Assembly: GCA_964058845.1 (NCBI GenBank)
Contig: CAXKVR010000179.1
Span: 72,001-136,000, forward strand
Reading direction: 5' to 3'
Origin: Carex sylvatica
Taxonomy: Eukaryota > Streptophyta > Magnoliopsida > Poales > Cyperaceae
DNA length: 64,000 nt
Shown: positions 1 through 13,314 of the stretch, piece after piece
How the letters are laid out: each line of letters begins with the position of its first letter
Numbering within the stretch: position 1 is the first letter of the stretch
The notes under the pieces: model-generated
The model's input: the letters and a program-made list of their open reading frames with translations, nothing else
Told to the model about the DNA's origin: nothing
Databases searched by the model: none
Translations under genes and position numbers: made by a program

Positions 1-400
1 CCAGGGGCTGGGGCGGTCCACTAGGGACCTGACCGCCCACTGCCCGGGCGGTCCGCTATGGATCCATTAAACAGACCCGACCCCCACGCGATCTCCTCTC
101 TCTCGCTATCTCCTCTCTTTTTCTCTGTCTCTTTGGTTCACTCGCGACACAGAAACGAAAAAAAGAAACCCTATCCCCGCCCGCTGCTCCGCCACCCTGT
201 CGCTGCTCTTCTTCACAGCAGCCCCTCTCCTCTCCACCCCGCCGCTGCCCCTCTTCACATCAGCCCCTCTCCCTCCTAACAGCAACCTCCGTGCCTCTTT
301 GCTTCGAACTTCTCCCTTTCTCTCGGGTAAGTTTTTGATTCGATGATTGAATTTTCATAAGTTGTATAATTGTTGAATTCGATTCGATTCAATTCGATTC
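1..400 (+). repeat. Left terminal inverted repeat of MULE 1 with leader-like segment
   Basis: Positions 1-65 are GC-rich and carry a palindromic pair (gaccgcccac ... gggcggtccgc). They match the reverse complement of 32627-32690. Positions 90-300 are CT-rich leader-like sequence and match the other end only loosely, while 310-400 again match the inverted end. A (GATTC)n microsatellite lies at about 373-418. Confidence 0.75.
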
Positions 401-616
401 GATTCGATTCGATTTGATTGGGTTAGAGTTCAGGTTTAGAGTTTTGTAATTGTGAATGTAATTGTGGATTAGGGTTTAGGTTTAGGGTTTTGTAATTGTG
501 ATTGTAATTGTGATTGAATCATGTATTTTTGATTCGATTCAATATGATTCGATTGAATGTGATTGAATGCCATTGAATTTGATTAAATGTAATTGTGATT
601 ATGATTGTGATGAAAT

Positions 617-1401
617 CAAGGTTCTAAATAGCGATTATAGCGGCATAGCGGGGAGATAAAAAAAAAAAATCTATTGCGAATAGCATAGCTATAGCGAAAG
701 CTATCATACATAGTATTTTTTCCTTTTCAAATTTTATATTCTATATTTCTACTAATTATCAACATAATCAATAGGAGAATTGAGGTAACAACTAAATCAC
801 AACTAATCTAAGTCTATACTTTTTATCAATTATGCAAATAAGGAGGAAAAAAAGATCTAAAAAGTAATATTATTTGATAGTTCATATTTCATAGTATTAC
901 ATATTATAATAGACAAAGAATAATTAATTTTATAAGGTAAATAAAGTTAGTATACATATTTAAACATTTTATATATTATAGTAATACTAATAATCGAAAT
1001 TAGCTTTCAATTGAAACGAATGATAATACTTTTACAAATGAATACTATACGAAGAGCAATCAAAAGAAAGAATTAATATTTGATATTTCTCGATATAGAA
1101 TGAGAGAATAAATCATGCACAAATAAAAACAGAAGCATATAGTTTGGTTTAGCATACTTATCATAGAAGACCATGTAAAATTAAAAATAGAAATAAAAGA
1201 ACAGAAGCTCATATAAATTGTAAAAAAAAGAAGCCCATGTAGCAATAGTGGTAGTAATAGCACGTCACACATAGCGGTAACAGCAATAAGCTATTACAGC
1301 TATATCAGTCGTAGCTGAGTTAGCGCACTTTTATTTCATAGCGTAGCGTTTATGGTCCGAAAAAGCTATAGAGCCGTTATAGCTAGCTATTTAGAACACT
1401 G
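617..1401. mobile_element. Non-autonomous hAT element, 785 bp, 8-bp TSD
   Basis: The ends are inverted: caaggttctaaatagcg on the left and, read inwards from the right, cagtgttctaaatagct. The perfect 8-bp duplication gatgaaat flanks it at 609-616 and 1402-1409, as expected for the hAT superfamily. The subterminal regions are full of short TATAGC/GCTATA palindromes. There is no transposase reading frame, so it must be mobilised in trans. It inserted into the leader region of MULE 1. Confidence 0.9.
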
Positions 1402-1409
1402 GATGAAAT

Positions 1410-2048
1410 TAATCATTGTGATTAAATGTAATTGTGGTTGTAATTGAACCTAAAAAAAATGTTATTTGGGTTATTAATAAAAATTTAGGGTTAGGGTTTA
1501 CCCAAATAAATTTATGGTTAGGGTTTATGGTCGAATTTCTCGAATTACTTGAATTGTGGATTATTAATAAAAATTGAGGGTTAGAGTTTATGGTTAAAAA
1601 TTTAGTGTTAGGGTTTATTGAGATTATAAAAAATAATTCCAATGACAATAAGTCATTAATTTTTAATTGATAATGATAGAACAAAACTATAAAATTGAGA
1701 AGTTGAATAAGCTCTTGTAGTGGAATTTTATTTTATAATTAGAAGGAAAATCTATAAATACTTCTACATATTATAAAAGTAAATAACAAAATTGATATTT
1801 TTTAAGTTATAATTTTTAAGTCAAAACTAAAATCTATGATTTATAATTTTTTTACTTTCAGAAAAAAAAAAGAGAGGAATTATAAGTCATAATATATATC
1901 TTACAAAACATGAAAAAAAATGTAAGAATTTTGTTTGAATTAGGGTTTGAATTTTGTTGAAAATATTTAGAAATTGTTTAAAATTGCAAATAAATTTTAA
2001 TTTCTTAATTTGTGATTGATTAATATATATTTTATTTGTAAATGTAGT
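1410..2048. other. AT-rich leader or promoter region of the MULE 1 PMD gene
   Basis: No coding potential is seen. Several loose copies of TTTAGGGTTAGGGTTTA occur at 1484-1620. The stretch lies between the left terminal repeat and the PMD start, so it probably held the 5' untranslated leader. Confidence 0.4.
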
Positions 2049-2107
2049 ATGACCAGATCTAGACAGTGGGGAGTGCGACCTGCGCCTGGAGCAGATCCAG
2101 ATGCGGT

Positions 2108-2260
2108 GGATCCGGCTGGAGGGAGTCCGTTCTCGACCCATTCGACTGGAACGGGCCCATCCTCGGTCGATCCGACTGGAGAGGGCCCGTCTTATGAGGA
2201 TATGACTGGAGCGGGCCCGTCCTCGGTGGATCCGACTGGAGCTGGTCCGTCGTCTGGGGC
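2108..2260 (+). repeat. 30-bp coding minisatellite in the PMD N-terminus
   Basis: About five imperfect 10-residue units of the form DPTGAGPSSV are encoded in tandem. They keep the reading frame, which suggests they arose while the ORF was still open. Confidence 0.7.
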
Positions 2261-2734
2261 CGAGACTAGGGATGGATGGCATAATCCTGACACATTTAGT
2301 CATATTTTATGGACTCATCATATTAGACACCGTGTCTCATTGGCATCTATTGAGGTACGTGGTTATCACAAATTAATAATAAATACAGGATAAATATATG
2401 ATGACGGTGAGACACCGCACATATGAGATTCCGTACGTTCCCCATCCATTGATGGAGGAATGCATCATGAACCTTGGGTTATATCAGATTACCACCAAGC
2501 CGCAGAGTACAATCGATCAGTCTCTGATGCATGGTCTAACGGAGAGATGGCGACCAGAGACCCATACATTTCATCTCCCCGTTGGAGAGATGACAGTCAC
2601 CCTTGGTGATGTGAGCGCCTTATGGGGGTTTACCCATCAATGGCGAACCCATATGTGGCATCTCAGACCACCCAGACCATCCAGACTTGTAGAATATGAT
2701 ACCGGAGTTGTTGGGTTGTCATCTGAAAAATCTA

Positions 2735-2777
2735 CAGAAGAAGAAGAAGAACAACAACAACAACAACAACAACAAGA
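2735..2777 (+). repeat. (GAA)n(CAA)n microsatellite inside PMD exon 2
   Basis: A run of GAA then CAA triplets encodes E and Q runs followed by a stop. It sits where the intact copy continues with the rest of the PMD core, so it marks decay of this gene. Confidence 0.8.
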
Positions 2778-3354
2778 GGGAGGAGGATGACATCAGATAT
2801 TCTGAGTACTGTATTTCTCTGAAGGCACCCCGGGCTCACTTCTTCCAGCATAAGATATTCCTTGAGACTAATGACTGAGAGGCGGTCAAGAGGTACCATT
2901 ACACTCTTTAGAATAATTTATTAATTCATAAATAATCTCAATTATTTATATTGATTATCTTATATTGCAGGTATATTATGACGTTTGTGCTGGATTTGTG
3001 TGGTGCTGTCATGTTTGTGGATTCTAGCGGTGACGCGGTCCCGATTATGTTTCTCTCTCTGCTGAGGGACATTGAGAGGCCATCGAGGTGGAACTGGGGT
3101 GGAGTTGTTCTCGCCCACTTATACATATCCCTATGTCACGCTTGTCTAGTAAGTCTGTACTAATTTTGATATTAAATATACGTTGTTATTTAAAGTTGAA
3201 TAAGTACCGAGTTCTTATTTGTAGTTAAAAATTTAGGTAAAGAATATGCAGATTCAAGGACCGCTTCTTCTACTCCAGCATTGGTCATGGTCACATCTGC
3301 CCATATGTTGGCCAGTTATGCTAGAGCCACCTCCCCACACTACTAGAATTTACA

Positions 3355-3835
3355 CTATTTCCATGCGGATTATATGTCATTTCTAACTGGAGAAAGAGTT
3401 GATGGAAATAATGTAGCGTTTGCTGACACACTGAATTATTTCCAACGGTAGGCCTATGGAAATATTAGCGCATGGAAATCTCTACTTTCCACGCTTGGAA
3501 ATGCAAAATCCACCCTTGGAAAAAATATTGCATGACCCATGACCCGCCTAGCAGACCATTTATTATATTTTATTGGAAGCTCATGGAAATAACTCTCCCC
3601 ATGCCCTTGAAAATAAGTGGGAAGTTGAGAGAGAGATTATTTCCATGAGCTACCCTTGGAAATGTTTTGTTATATCTTTTTATATTATTTTATAGTCAAG
3701 GTCCATGGAAATACTAGAGCACTTTGCTCTTGAAAATGGTTTATTGAATCAGTTTATAATATTTTATAGTTAGACTTATTATTTCCATGAGAGTACCGTT
3801 GGAAAAGATTATTTCATGGAGACAGAACCCTTTAT
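3355..3835. repeat. Left subterminal repeats of the CACTA element
   Basis: Short motifs of the form CMTTGGAAAT or CATGGAAAT and their reverse complement (ATTTCCATG, TTTCCAACGG) recur more than a dozen times in both orientations. In the En/Spm family such subterminal repeats are binding sites of the TNPA protein; the binding role here is inferred. Confidence 0.8.
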
Positions 3836-4485
3836 GTTTATTTGAGATCTCCCTTTGTAGCAATAAAATTAAATAACAACATACAGTAAGCAATATTTAA
3901 TTGGGACATATAAAATGAAGCACTACAAATTGAAAACATAAATATGGGTATTGGGATTAAGCCAATCTATTTAATTACAAAATATTTTGACAAATGCCAG
4001 CAATAACAGTGAATGACTCTAGCTTTTGTCCCCTGCAATATATGTTTTTAAACACATGAATGTTAGTATATGATTAAACTAAGTAAATACATTTAGTAAA
4101 CAGTGAATTAAATGAAGATGAAGACGCAAGGACTGAAATGCGAATAATTGTTCTAACAAGGACTGAAATGAGAATAACAGTTATATATACATATTAATTG
4201 TCCTTTTTAAGCCAAAAAAAAATAGGACATAATATAGGTCACAAGTGTAATTTTTTCATTTATTGTTCTAATAGGTTCCAAGTTAGTAACCATGTACATA
4301 TATACTATGTGCATAAATGAAGACAATGGCTGTTGGCTACCAAACAACCTCAAATTAAACACATGTTACAAATTCAAAAAGAGAACAAAGTTAGAAAATA
4401 TGGTTGCAAAAATGCTTTACATGTATGCAAGTAAAATGTAAAGTAAATTAAAATGGAAAACTTGACACATGTATTGCTTTACCAA
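3836..4485. other. Non-coding left arm of the CACTA element
   Basis: AT-rich sequence between the subterminal repeats and the stop codon of the TNPD gene; probably the 3' untranslated region. Nothing else was recognised. Confidence 0.5.
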
Positions 4486-5792
4486 TTAAAATTCTTCATC
4501 GGAATTATCGTAATCAAATTCTTTCTCCATATGATACTCTTGCTCCGTATCATGCTCTTCCTCACGTTCCTCTACTTGGTTTTCATCCCTCGCCATAGAT
4601 TGCGGTGCATTTGATGTTGTTGGCGGGAGGACTGTTCTTTCATCCACTAGCTCAAAGTCATTTTCTCCAAAGACCATACCATCCCAATCAAATTCTTGTC
4701 CATCTGAAACCGATATTGGATTATCCGGCCTTTCATCTTGGTAAAATTCTAAGTTTGAATCGTCGCCCTCGGCTTGAAACCTCGACTTTTGGCTTGTTTT
4801 AAATGCCACCCACCAAAAAAGTCTTTCGGGCTTGATAGATGCATATGGTAGGTAGCACACTTGGGTTGCTTGTGCTGCTAATACAAACGGTTCATAAGTT
4901 GGTAGGCGAGAAGTATGGTTAACCTCAACAATACCATGTGCGCAATCGACCTTTACACCGTTTATTATGTCAAACCAATCACACCTAAATAGAACAACCG
5001 CGTGGGCATCATATTGTAGTTCAATGACCTCTTGGAGAATTCCATAGTAGTCGATTTGTGGGGCATTAGCATCACACTCGCCTTTGATGCAAACACCGAA
5101 ACTTTGAGTTGTCTTGTCTTCCCCATATGCTTTTGTGTGAAAACGATACCCATTGACTTCGTACCCTTCGTAGAAGTACGCTTGTTTGCTAGGCATGAGT
5201 CCTACCATTCGTATATAGTAATCGTCTTCATCACGAGAATTAATGACCTTTTTTCGCAACCACTGTGCGAAACCATCATTACGAACCCTTGGCAAATCTT
5301 GGGGGCTTGTGGCTAATCCATTATGGAGCATGCATGTATCAAACTCTCTGCACATTATAATATGTCATAATATTAGATTTCTATAGATTTTAGATTAGAT
5401 ACTTTTGACAAGATTAAAAGAAAATACATAAGATTATTGTACCCCAAGTACTTCTCACAGATCTCTGGACAGTTTAAGATGACATAGGTGTGTGCAGCAT
5501 TAAAATCCCTATCATTGAGAGACTTTCCTTTTTTTCTGCCAATAGACCGGCCTGGAGTGTCGAATATAGAAATTAGCCCCGCCGGACGGTTACTTGTTCT
5601 AACTTCTTCTTGGCCAATGTTAGCTTTATCTGCAAAATATTGTGTCGAAGTAGTACCAATTTCTTTGGCAATTGTAGCCTCCACGATTGAACCCTCAACA
5701 CGTGCCTTGTTTGTGACTCTCATCCGTTGTTCCTTGTTACGCCTGTAATTGCAAGAAGAATTTAGTGTTAGTAGTTACATATATAGTTGTGT

Positions 5793-7761
5793 TGTCACAC
5801 CCCGAGACAACCCGCCACGTATTTATACGTAAGGCGTGTACGCATCACATACATTATCAATAATAATTACTCATGCAATATCTTAAAATCCACAAAGTCT
5901 TCTAATACCATAAATAGTTCAAGTACATTACATACATGCAACATGAGATCAAGACAAACAAGGCTAGCAACCGATAATTGCCATGTTAGTCAATGTATCC
6001 ACTTCTAAAGAGAGAATTAAAGTTTAACTAAAAAGATTAACAATATACTTGAGCTGTCTGCTCGTTGACTTCCTGATCCGCATCCCTCCTATTCGTGCTC
6101 CTCGTCGGCTTCATCATTTCCTGGAACCCACATAAAAGTGGAACGGGTGAGAGATCAAACAGTCTCTCAGTACGGGATTTAGTTTCAGTCCCGGAGTTTG
6201 TCAAATTTACTTATTAATATAAATAGTGACATAAATGTTATATTCTCACATGCTATGCAACATTTAAAATACACACCCACACACACACACACACACACAC
6301 AACTTTCTTAATTATCTTTCAAGTTTCCTATTAATCCATTCATTTGTCAATCCAGTGGGAAATCCATCCAACACTGGAAGACCGCCAATCCGCTGGGAAA
6401 TCCATCCAACAACAGAAGACTTCTCACTAAACGGGGAATCCACCCTACGTTAGATATTGGCTGTCTCACTAGACGGGGAATCCACCCTACGCTAGATCTT
6501 GACCCGTGACGGGAAATCCAACCAACGCCACGTTGACGAGGGGTCTAGTCGAACCCAGACCCAATGTATACATCCCAACATGCATTCAACGCATGTTGGC
6601 CCCCTTTTCTTTAACATATCCGTTACCTCTTTCATTCGTCCATTTAACACTACACGATGTCATACCCAACACATCCTACTTACAAGTCTCATGATCAATA
6701 TGAAATAATCCTAATGTATTTCTAAACAAGCCAAAGGGATCGTTCGATTCGACATGCACAATTTTAAACAAATATACATAATGCACACAAAATGGTAAGT
6801 AATAATTTAACAATGTCCAGAAAATCCGTACCTGATGTCGAAGTGAATTCTTGATTGTCTCTTACGTTGTTTAAATCTTTAAACTTCAAATCTAAAACAT
6901 TAACATACCTTTAGTTAATAATATTGACCTCACTGATTCTCGTTTCTAAGACCCTTATCATTAATCAAAATATAGTAATTTATTTAACTAATTTACTTTT
7001 AGTACCCTTTATATGTATATATCATTTCCGTTTGGTATTCCAAAAAGAAAAGGAAATATAATAATAAAAAGAATTCTTTGCCTATGTTATTTGATCTTTG
7101 TCATAACCGGAATTCAATCAGATGTACCATATTATATATTCAATTATATGATTACCATTGACTATCTGGTGATATAGAAATATATTTCGGTATTAAAATA
7201 AACCTAAAAATTCAGATTATATATATAATTAAGAAGAATATATACTAAATAAAGCAAATATTCTGACTTTATAACTTAAATAAAATCCACATCTCTAATA
7301 TTAAATTTTCAGACGTTACTAAAATAAATCCTAGTAATCACATGGTATTCTAAAATTCCAAAATTCATCTTCTTGTTTATAATAAATATTTACTAACTTT
7401 ATGTTCTTCAATAAATATTAAACTCGATAATTTAAAAGAAAACTTTCAGATTTTAAATCAAAAGTCTAGTCATTCTTGAATTTATAAAATAATTAGTAGA
7501 ATCTATTCTTGCAAAATATCACAATTTAAAATATGCAGATCAATTATTTTATACACGAATGAAAAGAGAAAGAAACAAAGAATTCATACTTTTAGAGCAG
7601 AAGATTAACTCAAATTAAATATATCAAAATAACGTATTCAAATCAATAAATCCATGCATAAAATGATAAGTGGTTTTGTACCTTTAGTGCATATCTTTTC
7701 CAATCAAACCAAAGATAAGTGGCGGCAGCCTTTTGAGAGAGACAGATGGGTGGGGTTTAAA

Positions 7762-7807
<46 letters not shown>

Positions 7808-8180
7808 TAACATAGATAACTTACGGACCAGAGAAGCGGTTATTTGAGAAGTTATTAATCTGAATTTTTAAATGTATCTTATAATTGCAACCTTTGATAT
7901 AATACTTTCGGCTGATAAATAAATTGGGTTATATTGGGCTTTCAGGATTTTTATTTCAAGGTCGGCAGATAACCGAATGGATCATTCTATTGGGCTTTTC
8001 ATGACTTGGCGACGATATTTATATGGGTCATATATTTTCAGGGATCTATATCAGAGTTATTCGTTTCTTGTCACGGTAGTTCAATTTGGGTGATTTATGA
8101 AGTTGTTAAATTAACTAAATGAAAGTATACACTATTTAGGTCGTACCTTATTTTACTATTTTAATTTACGTGGTGTTACA
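5793..8180 (-). repeat. 3' LTR of the chromovirus
   Basis: Runs from TGTCACACCCCG to TGTTACA and is almost identical to 14144-16523. It contains (AC)n at about 6270-6301, short tandem units of 38-42 bp (GGGAAATCCATCCAAC and GGGGAATCCACCCTAC types) at 6350-6540, and a 41-bp (TA)n run at about 7764-7804. Confidence 0.95.
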
Positions 8181-8197
8181 TCCTCCCCCTCTTAAGA
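8181..8197 (-). other. Polypurine tract
   Basis: On the minus strand aagagggggagga directly abuts the start (TGTAACACC) of the 3' LTR, the correct place for priming plus-strand DNA. Confidence 0.9.
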
Positions 8198-11100
8198 GTC
8201 CTGTTCAGTCCCCTGAACAGAATTACTGGTTGACGTTTCGAATATATTCGGATATTTTGTGCGTATAGTGTCCTCTAGCTCCCATGTAGCTTCTCTGGTA
8301 GAGTGGCGTCCCCGTTGTACTAAGACTTGTCGAACAGTTTTGTTTCGAAGTCGGAGTTCTTTTATGTCTAGGATTTTCATGGGTAATTCTTCGTACACCA
8401 GTGTCTCATCTAGACCCAGGATAGAGTGATCAATAACGTGGGATGGGTCACGAATGTATCGTCGAAGTTGTGAAACATGGAACACAGGGTGTACTTTATC
8501 CAGGTTTGGGGGTAGTGCCAGTTCATATGCAAGTGGTCCTATGCGCCTTAGGATTTCAAACGGTCCCACGTATCGAGGGCTCAGTTTTCCCATAACTCCA
8601 AATCGCTGTACTCCTTTTCGTGGAGAGACTTTTAACCACACGTGATCTCCTATCTCAAATTCCAGCGGTCGCCTCCGGATGTCGGCATACTTTTTCTGTC
8701 GGTCACGAGCAGTATCTAATCTGTTTAAAATAATTTGAGTCCTGTCAGCGCAATCCTTAATGAGTTCAGGCCCAGTTGGAATGTGGTCTCCACTTGATCC
8801 CCACCATAACGGAGTTCTCCAACGGTGTCCACATAATGTTTCTGCAGGAGTCATGCCAATGCTAGCGTGGTAGCTGTTATTATATGAGAACTCGGCTAAC
8901 GCCAAATGATCTGCCCATGATCCTCCGAAACTCAATGCACATGCTCTGAGCATGTCCTCTAAGGTCTGTATGGTTCGTTCGGACTGACCGTCCGTTTGGG
9001 GGTGGTGCGCGGTGCTAAGGTTTAGTTTGGTCCCCATGGTTTCCTGAAAACTCTTCCAAAAATGGGACGTGAAACGTGAATCTCGGTCAGATATAATAAT
9101 TTCGGGGCAACCATGGTATTTGAAATGACATTGTACAAAGAGTTCTGCTAGCTCTCGCCCGGACGTCTCGGTTGTTATGGGTATGAAATGAGCAATCTTG
9201 GTTAGTGTATCGACTATAACCCAAATTGAGTCATATCTCCTGCGGGTACGAGGTAACCCGGTGATGAAATCCATAGTGATGATCTGAAACTTCTCCCGAG
9301 CTCTCGAATTTGGGTATAACAGTCCTGGTGTTTTTTTTCGCTCAGCTTTCACTTGCTGACAGATTAGGCACTTGGCTACATATTCGCTTACTTCTTTCTT
9401 CATATTTGGCCACCAAAATTGGGTACGTAAATCCTTATACATTTTCACTTCGCCAGGATGGATTGAGTATCCCGACTCGTGTGCTTCCATTAAAATCTCT
9501 TGTTTCAGCTCGTGGCAGCTCGGCACACAAACACGCTCATCGAAGTATAGCAGTCCTTCACTATCTTCCTTAAATCTCGACCCAGAAATGGTACGACTCG
9601 ACTCTCGATACTTTTGATGTAAAGTGTCTCCCTGACTAGCATCACGAATTCGGTTCTTCAAATCTGATTTTACAACAATGGCTGCCATGGTTAAGACTTC
9701 ATTTGGTTTATCTATGGACTCCAGTTTTTGCTTAAGTTCCCATGACATGCATACCCCTAGGTTCATCTGTCTCATCTCTTTGATCAACTCCTTCTCATGA
9801 GTTATATCTTCGGCCAAATTTGTTACTTTCTTTCGGCTGAGAGCATCTGCAACTACATTTGCCTTTCCGGCTAAATATTACACTTCAAGGTCGTAGTCTT
9901 TCATCAGTTCCAACCACCTTCTTTGTCTCAAGTTCAACTCTTTTTGGGAGAATACATACTTTAAACTCTGGTGGTCAGTGAAAATTCGACACTTTGCCCC
10001 GTAGAGATAATGTCTCCATGCCTTAAGTGCAAAGATCACTGCTGCTAGTTCCAAATCATGAGTGGGGTAGTTTTCTTCATGTTTCTTCAACTGTCGGGAC
10101 CCATATGCTATTACTTGATCATTCTGCATAAGTACACATCCCAACCCCCTCCGTGAAGCATCGGTATACACCGTATAGTCCTGATCTGGTACGGGTAATG
10201 TCAGTATTGGAGCGCTAGTCAAATGTTGCTTGAGTGATTGAAAACTCTCTTCTTGACTTCTAGTCCACTTAAAAGGTATCCCTTTGTGGAGAAGTTGGGT
10301 CATTGGTCGTGCTGTCTTGGAATAGCCTGGAACGAATCGTCGGTAATAACCTGCCAATCCCAGGAAACTCCGAATGTCAGTCACATTCTTTGGTTGTTCC
10401 CATTCTACTATAGCCTTGACCTTATCCGGGTCGACTTGTATACCTTCACCTGACACCACATGTCCTAGGAACTTCACTTGTTTCATCCAGAATTCGCACT
10501 TAGAGAACTTGGCATACAATTGATGTTCCCTCAACCGATGTAGGACTGCTCGTAAATGGTTAACGTGTTCTTCTTCACTCTTCGAGTATATAAGGATATC
10601 ATCAATGAACACAATTACGCATGAATCAAGTACGTCCCTAAACACCCTGTTCATTAGGTCCATGAAAGCTGCTGGGGCGTTAGTTAAACCAAAGGGCATC
10701 ACTGCGAATTCGTAATGTCCATATCGGGTGCGAAAAGCTGATTTCTCCACGTCTTCTGCTTGAATTCTCAATTGATGGTATCCTGATCTCAAATCTATCT
10801 TGGAGAATACCACCGCACCTTGTAGTTGATCAAATAAATCATCAATGCGAGGAAGGGGGTATTTATTCTTGATTGTCACCTTATTCAGTTCTCTATAGTC
10901 TACACATAACCTCATACTTCCATCCTTTTTCTTCACGAACAACACTGGTGCTCCCCAAGGTGAGGTGCTGGGTCTTATGAATCCTAACCCCAATAATTCT
11001 TCGAGCTGTGACTTTAATTCCTTGAGTTCCGCTGGCGCCATACGATACGGAGCTTTTGAAATAGGGCGTGTTCCTGGTTGAAGATCGATGTGAAACTCAA

Positions 11101-12802
11101 TCTCCCGATCAGGCGGTATCCCTGGTAACTCTTCAGGAAAAATGTCCATGTATTCGGAGACTACTGGCACCATGGTAATCTCTACTATGTCAGTGTGGTG
11201 TGGCATTATTGTTATTAAGTATGCAGGACATCCCGTTTCTATCAGCTTTCTTGCTCTCATAGCTGATATTGTAGGACATCGGTCTCCCTGCCTTCGAAGT
11301 TGAACCACACAATCTGGGAGTTCGGACCTCTTGATTACCATCTGTCTCTTGGGACAATTAATATTGGCATTATGTTTTGTCAACCATTCCAACCCCAACA
11401 TGAGATCGTAAGGGCCTGTCTCCGAGACAATTGGATTTAGGGAGAATTCTCTCCCTGCTATTTTTAGGTTTAGTCCCACACAGCGTAGTTCTGGAATTGT
11501 GTACTGTACTGCTGGTGTTTGAATTTGTAATATTTTACCGGTACTTTGGGTGGATATGTTATATTTGTGTACCCATTCCTTAGATAGTACAGAATGACTG
11601 CACCCGGTGTCTATGAGTACGTAAGTAGGATACCCAGATAATTCGAACATACCTGCCATGAGATCCGTTGCCACCCCTTCCTCTCCTGTTGCTTCCCCTT
11701 CCGGTTCAGCTTGGTCCACACAATCATGACTGCATTCATGTGCATGCACTCCTACTCGACCATTGCCTTGGTTTCCATTCCTGTTGTAGCCAGCAGATCT
11801 TCCGGTGAAGGGTGCTCGGTTGGTAACATTACCAATCGGTGGTCTAGCATAGTCTCGGTTAGAACCTCCATTCCGGACTGGATTGTTTTGTACAGTCGGT
11901 TCTGGACATTCCCTAGCAATATGTCCTGGTTTGCGGCATCGATGGCATAGACCATGGAGTATGTTACACAGAGAAGTTGTATGGTTCCGGCCGCAGTGGT
12001 CACATTTTGCTTCATGGTTAGGCTGGTAGTTGTTTCTAGGTTGAGAGAATTTAGAGTGTTCCTCAATCCTTGGTCGGACATTCCTAGGGGCATGGCTCTG
12101 GTGGATACGGGCTTCATAGGACTCTACGGTGGATGCCCTAGACATCAGGTCAGCTAGTCTCTCTATTCCTGGTAGGTCAATGAGTTGGGCAAGGCGAGGG
12201 TTCAGGCCACCTAGGTACTGTTGTTTCAAGCGAAATTCATCCCGGACTATGTCTGGTGCATACCTCATAAGATTTTCAAATTTAGAGTTGTACTCTGTTA
12301 CCATACTCCCTCCTTGTTTCAGGGTTGTAAACTTTTGACGGAGTAGTTCACGAGATCTGATATCCATGTACCTTCCTTCAAATACTCTCTCAAATTCTGT
12401 CCAATTCACAAGGCCCGCGTTCTGGCGCTTTATTTCCTGCCACCAGAATCGTGCGTGACCCTCAAATAGCTGTGTGGCTAACTCTACCTTGTCTGCTTCC
12501 GGAGCCCGAAGGATTTGGAACTTGTCTTTGATGTTCGCGATCCAGTTTTCGGCTGCAGAGAAATCACCAGTTCCATCGAATGTTGGAGGTCGCAGGGAGT
12601 TAAATGAGCGATAAAGCTCAAAGAAAGGGTCTACTTCGCGTGGCCTCCTCTGTTCCGCCTCCATTGCCACACGAGCTACTCTCTCGAGACCCTGTAAGAG
12701 GGTATGGAATTGGTTGACAGTCTCTTGGGCATTGGGCAAAGGTGGGTCAGTTTCTTCGGTGCCATGAGCATTGGTTCCTCCTTGGGAGCGTCCTTTCACC
12801 AT
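8192..12802 (-). CDS. Chromovirus gag-pol polyprotein with one in-frame stop
   Basis: The start is the ATG at 12802 (MVKGRSQGG). Gag occupies about residues 1-340, with a CCHC zinc knuckle at 286-299 ([14 protein letters not shown]). Protease: LIDTGCSHS at ~396-403, then LMLGLEWL at ~467-474. Reverse transcriptase: PSTSPWGAP near 611, MPFGLTNAP near 702, catalytic FIDD at 732-735. RNase H: YTDAS near 879 and [11 protein letters not shown] near 941. After residue 974 a TAA (9878-9880) stands where relatives usually have a glutamine codon; the same frame then continues with [13 protein letters not shown], the integrase zinc region, the catalytic core ([17 protein letters not shown]) and a chromodomain-like tail ([18 protein letters not shown]) to 8192. 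It is otherwise open for ~1,535 codons. The stop removes integrase unless it is read through, so this copy is probably non-autonomous. Confidence 0.92.
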
Positions 12803-13314
12803 TTCTATAGATTGACAAGGTAGGCTACTTATTATTGTGTGAATGGATTTTGTTATTCATTCTTGCTTGTAAATATATTTACCCATTTATAGATAACAAA
12901 AGAAATGAAATAGTTTTCGTCAATTGTAACACAGTGGCATTCCTTAACTTAATCGGAGATCCTTTAAGTATGTAATATAATGAAACTGAATATGTTATTA
13001 ATTACTAACTGATCGATTGTAATTAACGTATTCAATATTACGGTCTTACTTGCCCTCGTTTATTTATTTACTTATAAATATACATCTATATATATAAAAT
13101 TTATTATTCTTATTATTATTAATATGTATATATATATTCGAAGAGACATTGTTAAAATACGTTATGATGACGTGATTAAAAATAAAATTGTTGGATTTCT
13201 TTAACTGAGATACATTGTCACCAGTAAATTCTAGTCTTTTCTCTTACTTCTCTAACTACTCAACTTAAATAAACTTAATTAAGATACAACAACTAGACTT
13301 TTCCATGTTACGAC
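12803..13314. other. Spacer between the upstream ORF and gag
   Basis: AT-rich, with no reading frame worth reporting. It separates two sense ORFs, so gag-pol translation would need an internal start, splicing or reinitiation if both lie on one RNA. Confidence 0.5.

Larger units (their letters stand above)
2049..3337 (+). pseudogene. Plant mobile domain (PMD/MAIN-like) gene, 5' part, decayed
   Basis: The exons can be matched one by one to the intact PMD gene at 40479-43426. Exon 1 (2049-2353) encodes a Pro/Gly/Ser-rich N-terminus followed by a HRVSLAS block. Exon 2 (from ~2390) has the family signature ERWRPETHTFHLP..EMTVTLGDVSALWG. Exon 3 (2981-3148) has MFVDSSGDAVPIMF and NWGGVVLAHLY. Exon 4 starts near 3252 (LLLQHWSWS) and is cut at 3337 by the CACTA insertion. 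After LWG the exon 2 frame is lost: a GAA/CAA microsatellite and a stop replace the expected residues. PMD proteins occur both as host regulators of gene expression and TE silencing (MAIN, MAIL) and as cargo of transposons. This copy is transposon cargo and is dead. Confidence 0.85.

Noticed and set aside
58..279. Open frame of 73 codons at the left edge
   Set aside because: It lies in the terminal repeat and CT-rich leader of MULE 1 and has low-complexity Ser/Pro/Leu composition.
1060..1272. 70-codon minus-strand frame
   Set aside because: Lies inside the non-autonomous hAT element; Ile/Leu/Phe-rich translation of AT-rich DNA.
6499..6708. Frames in the chromovirus LTR (also 14850-15059)
   Set aside because: Identical in both LTRs and composed of LTR tandem repeats; no protein likeness.
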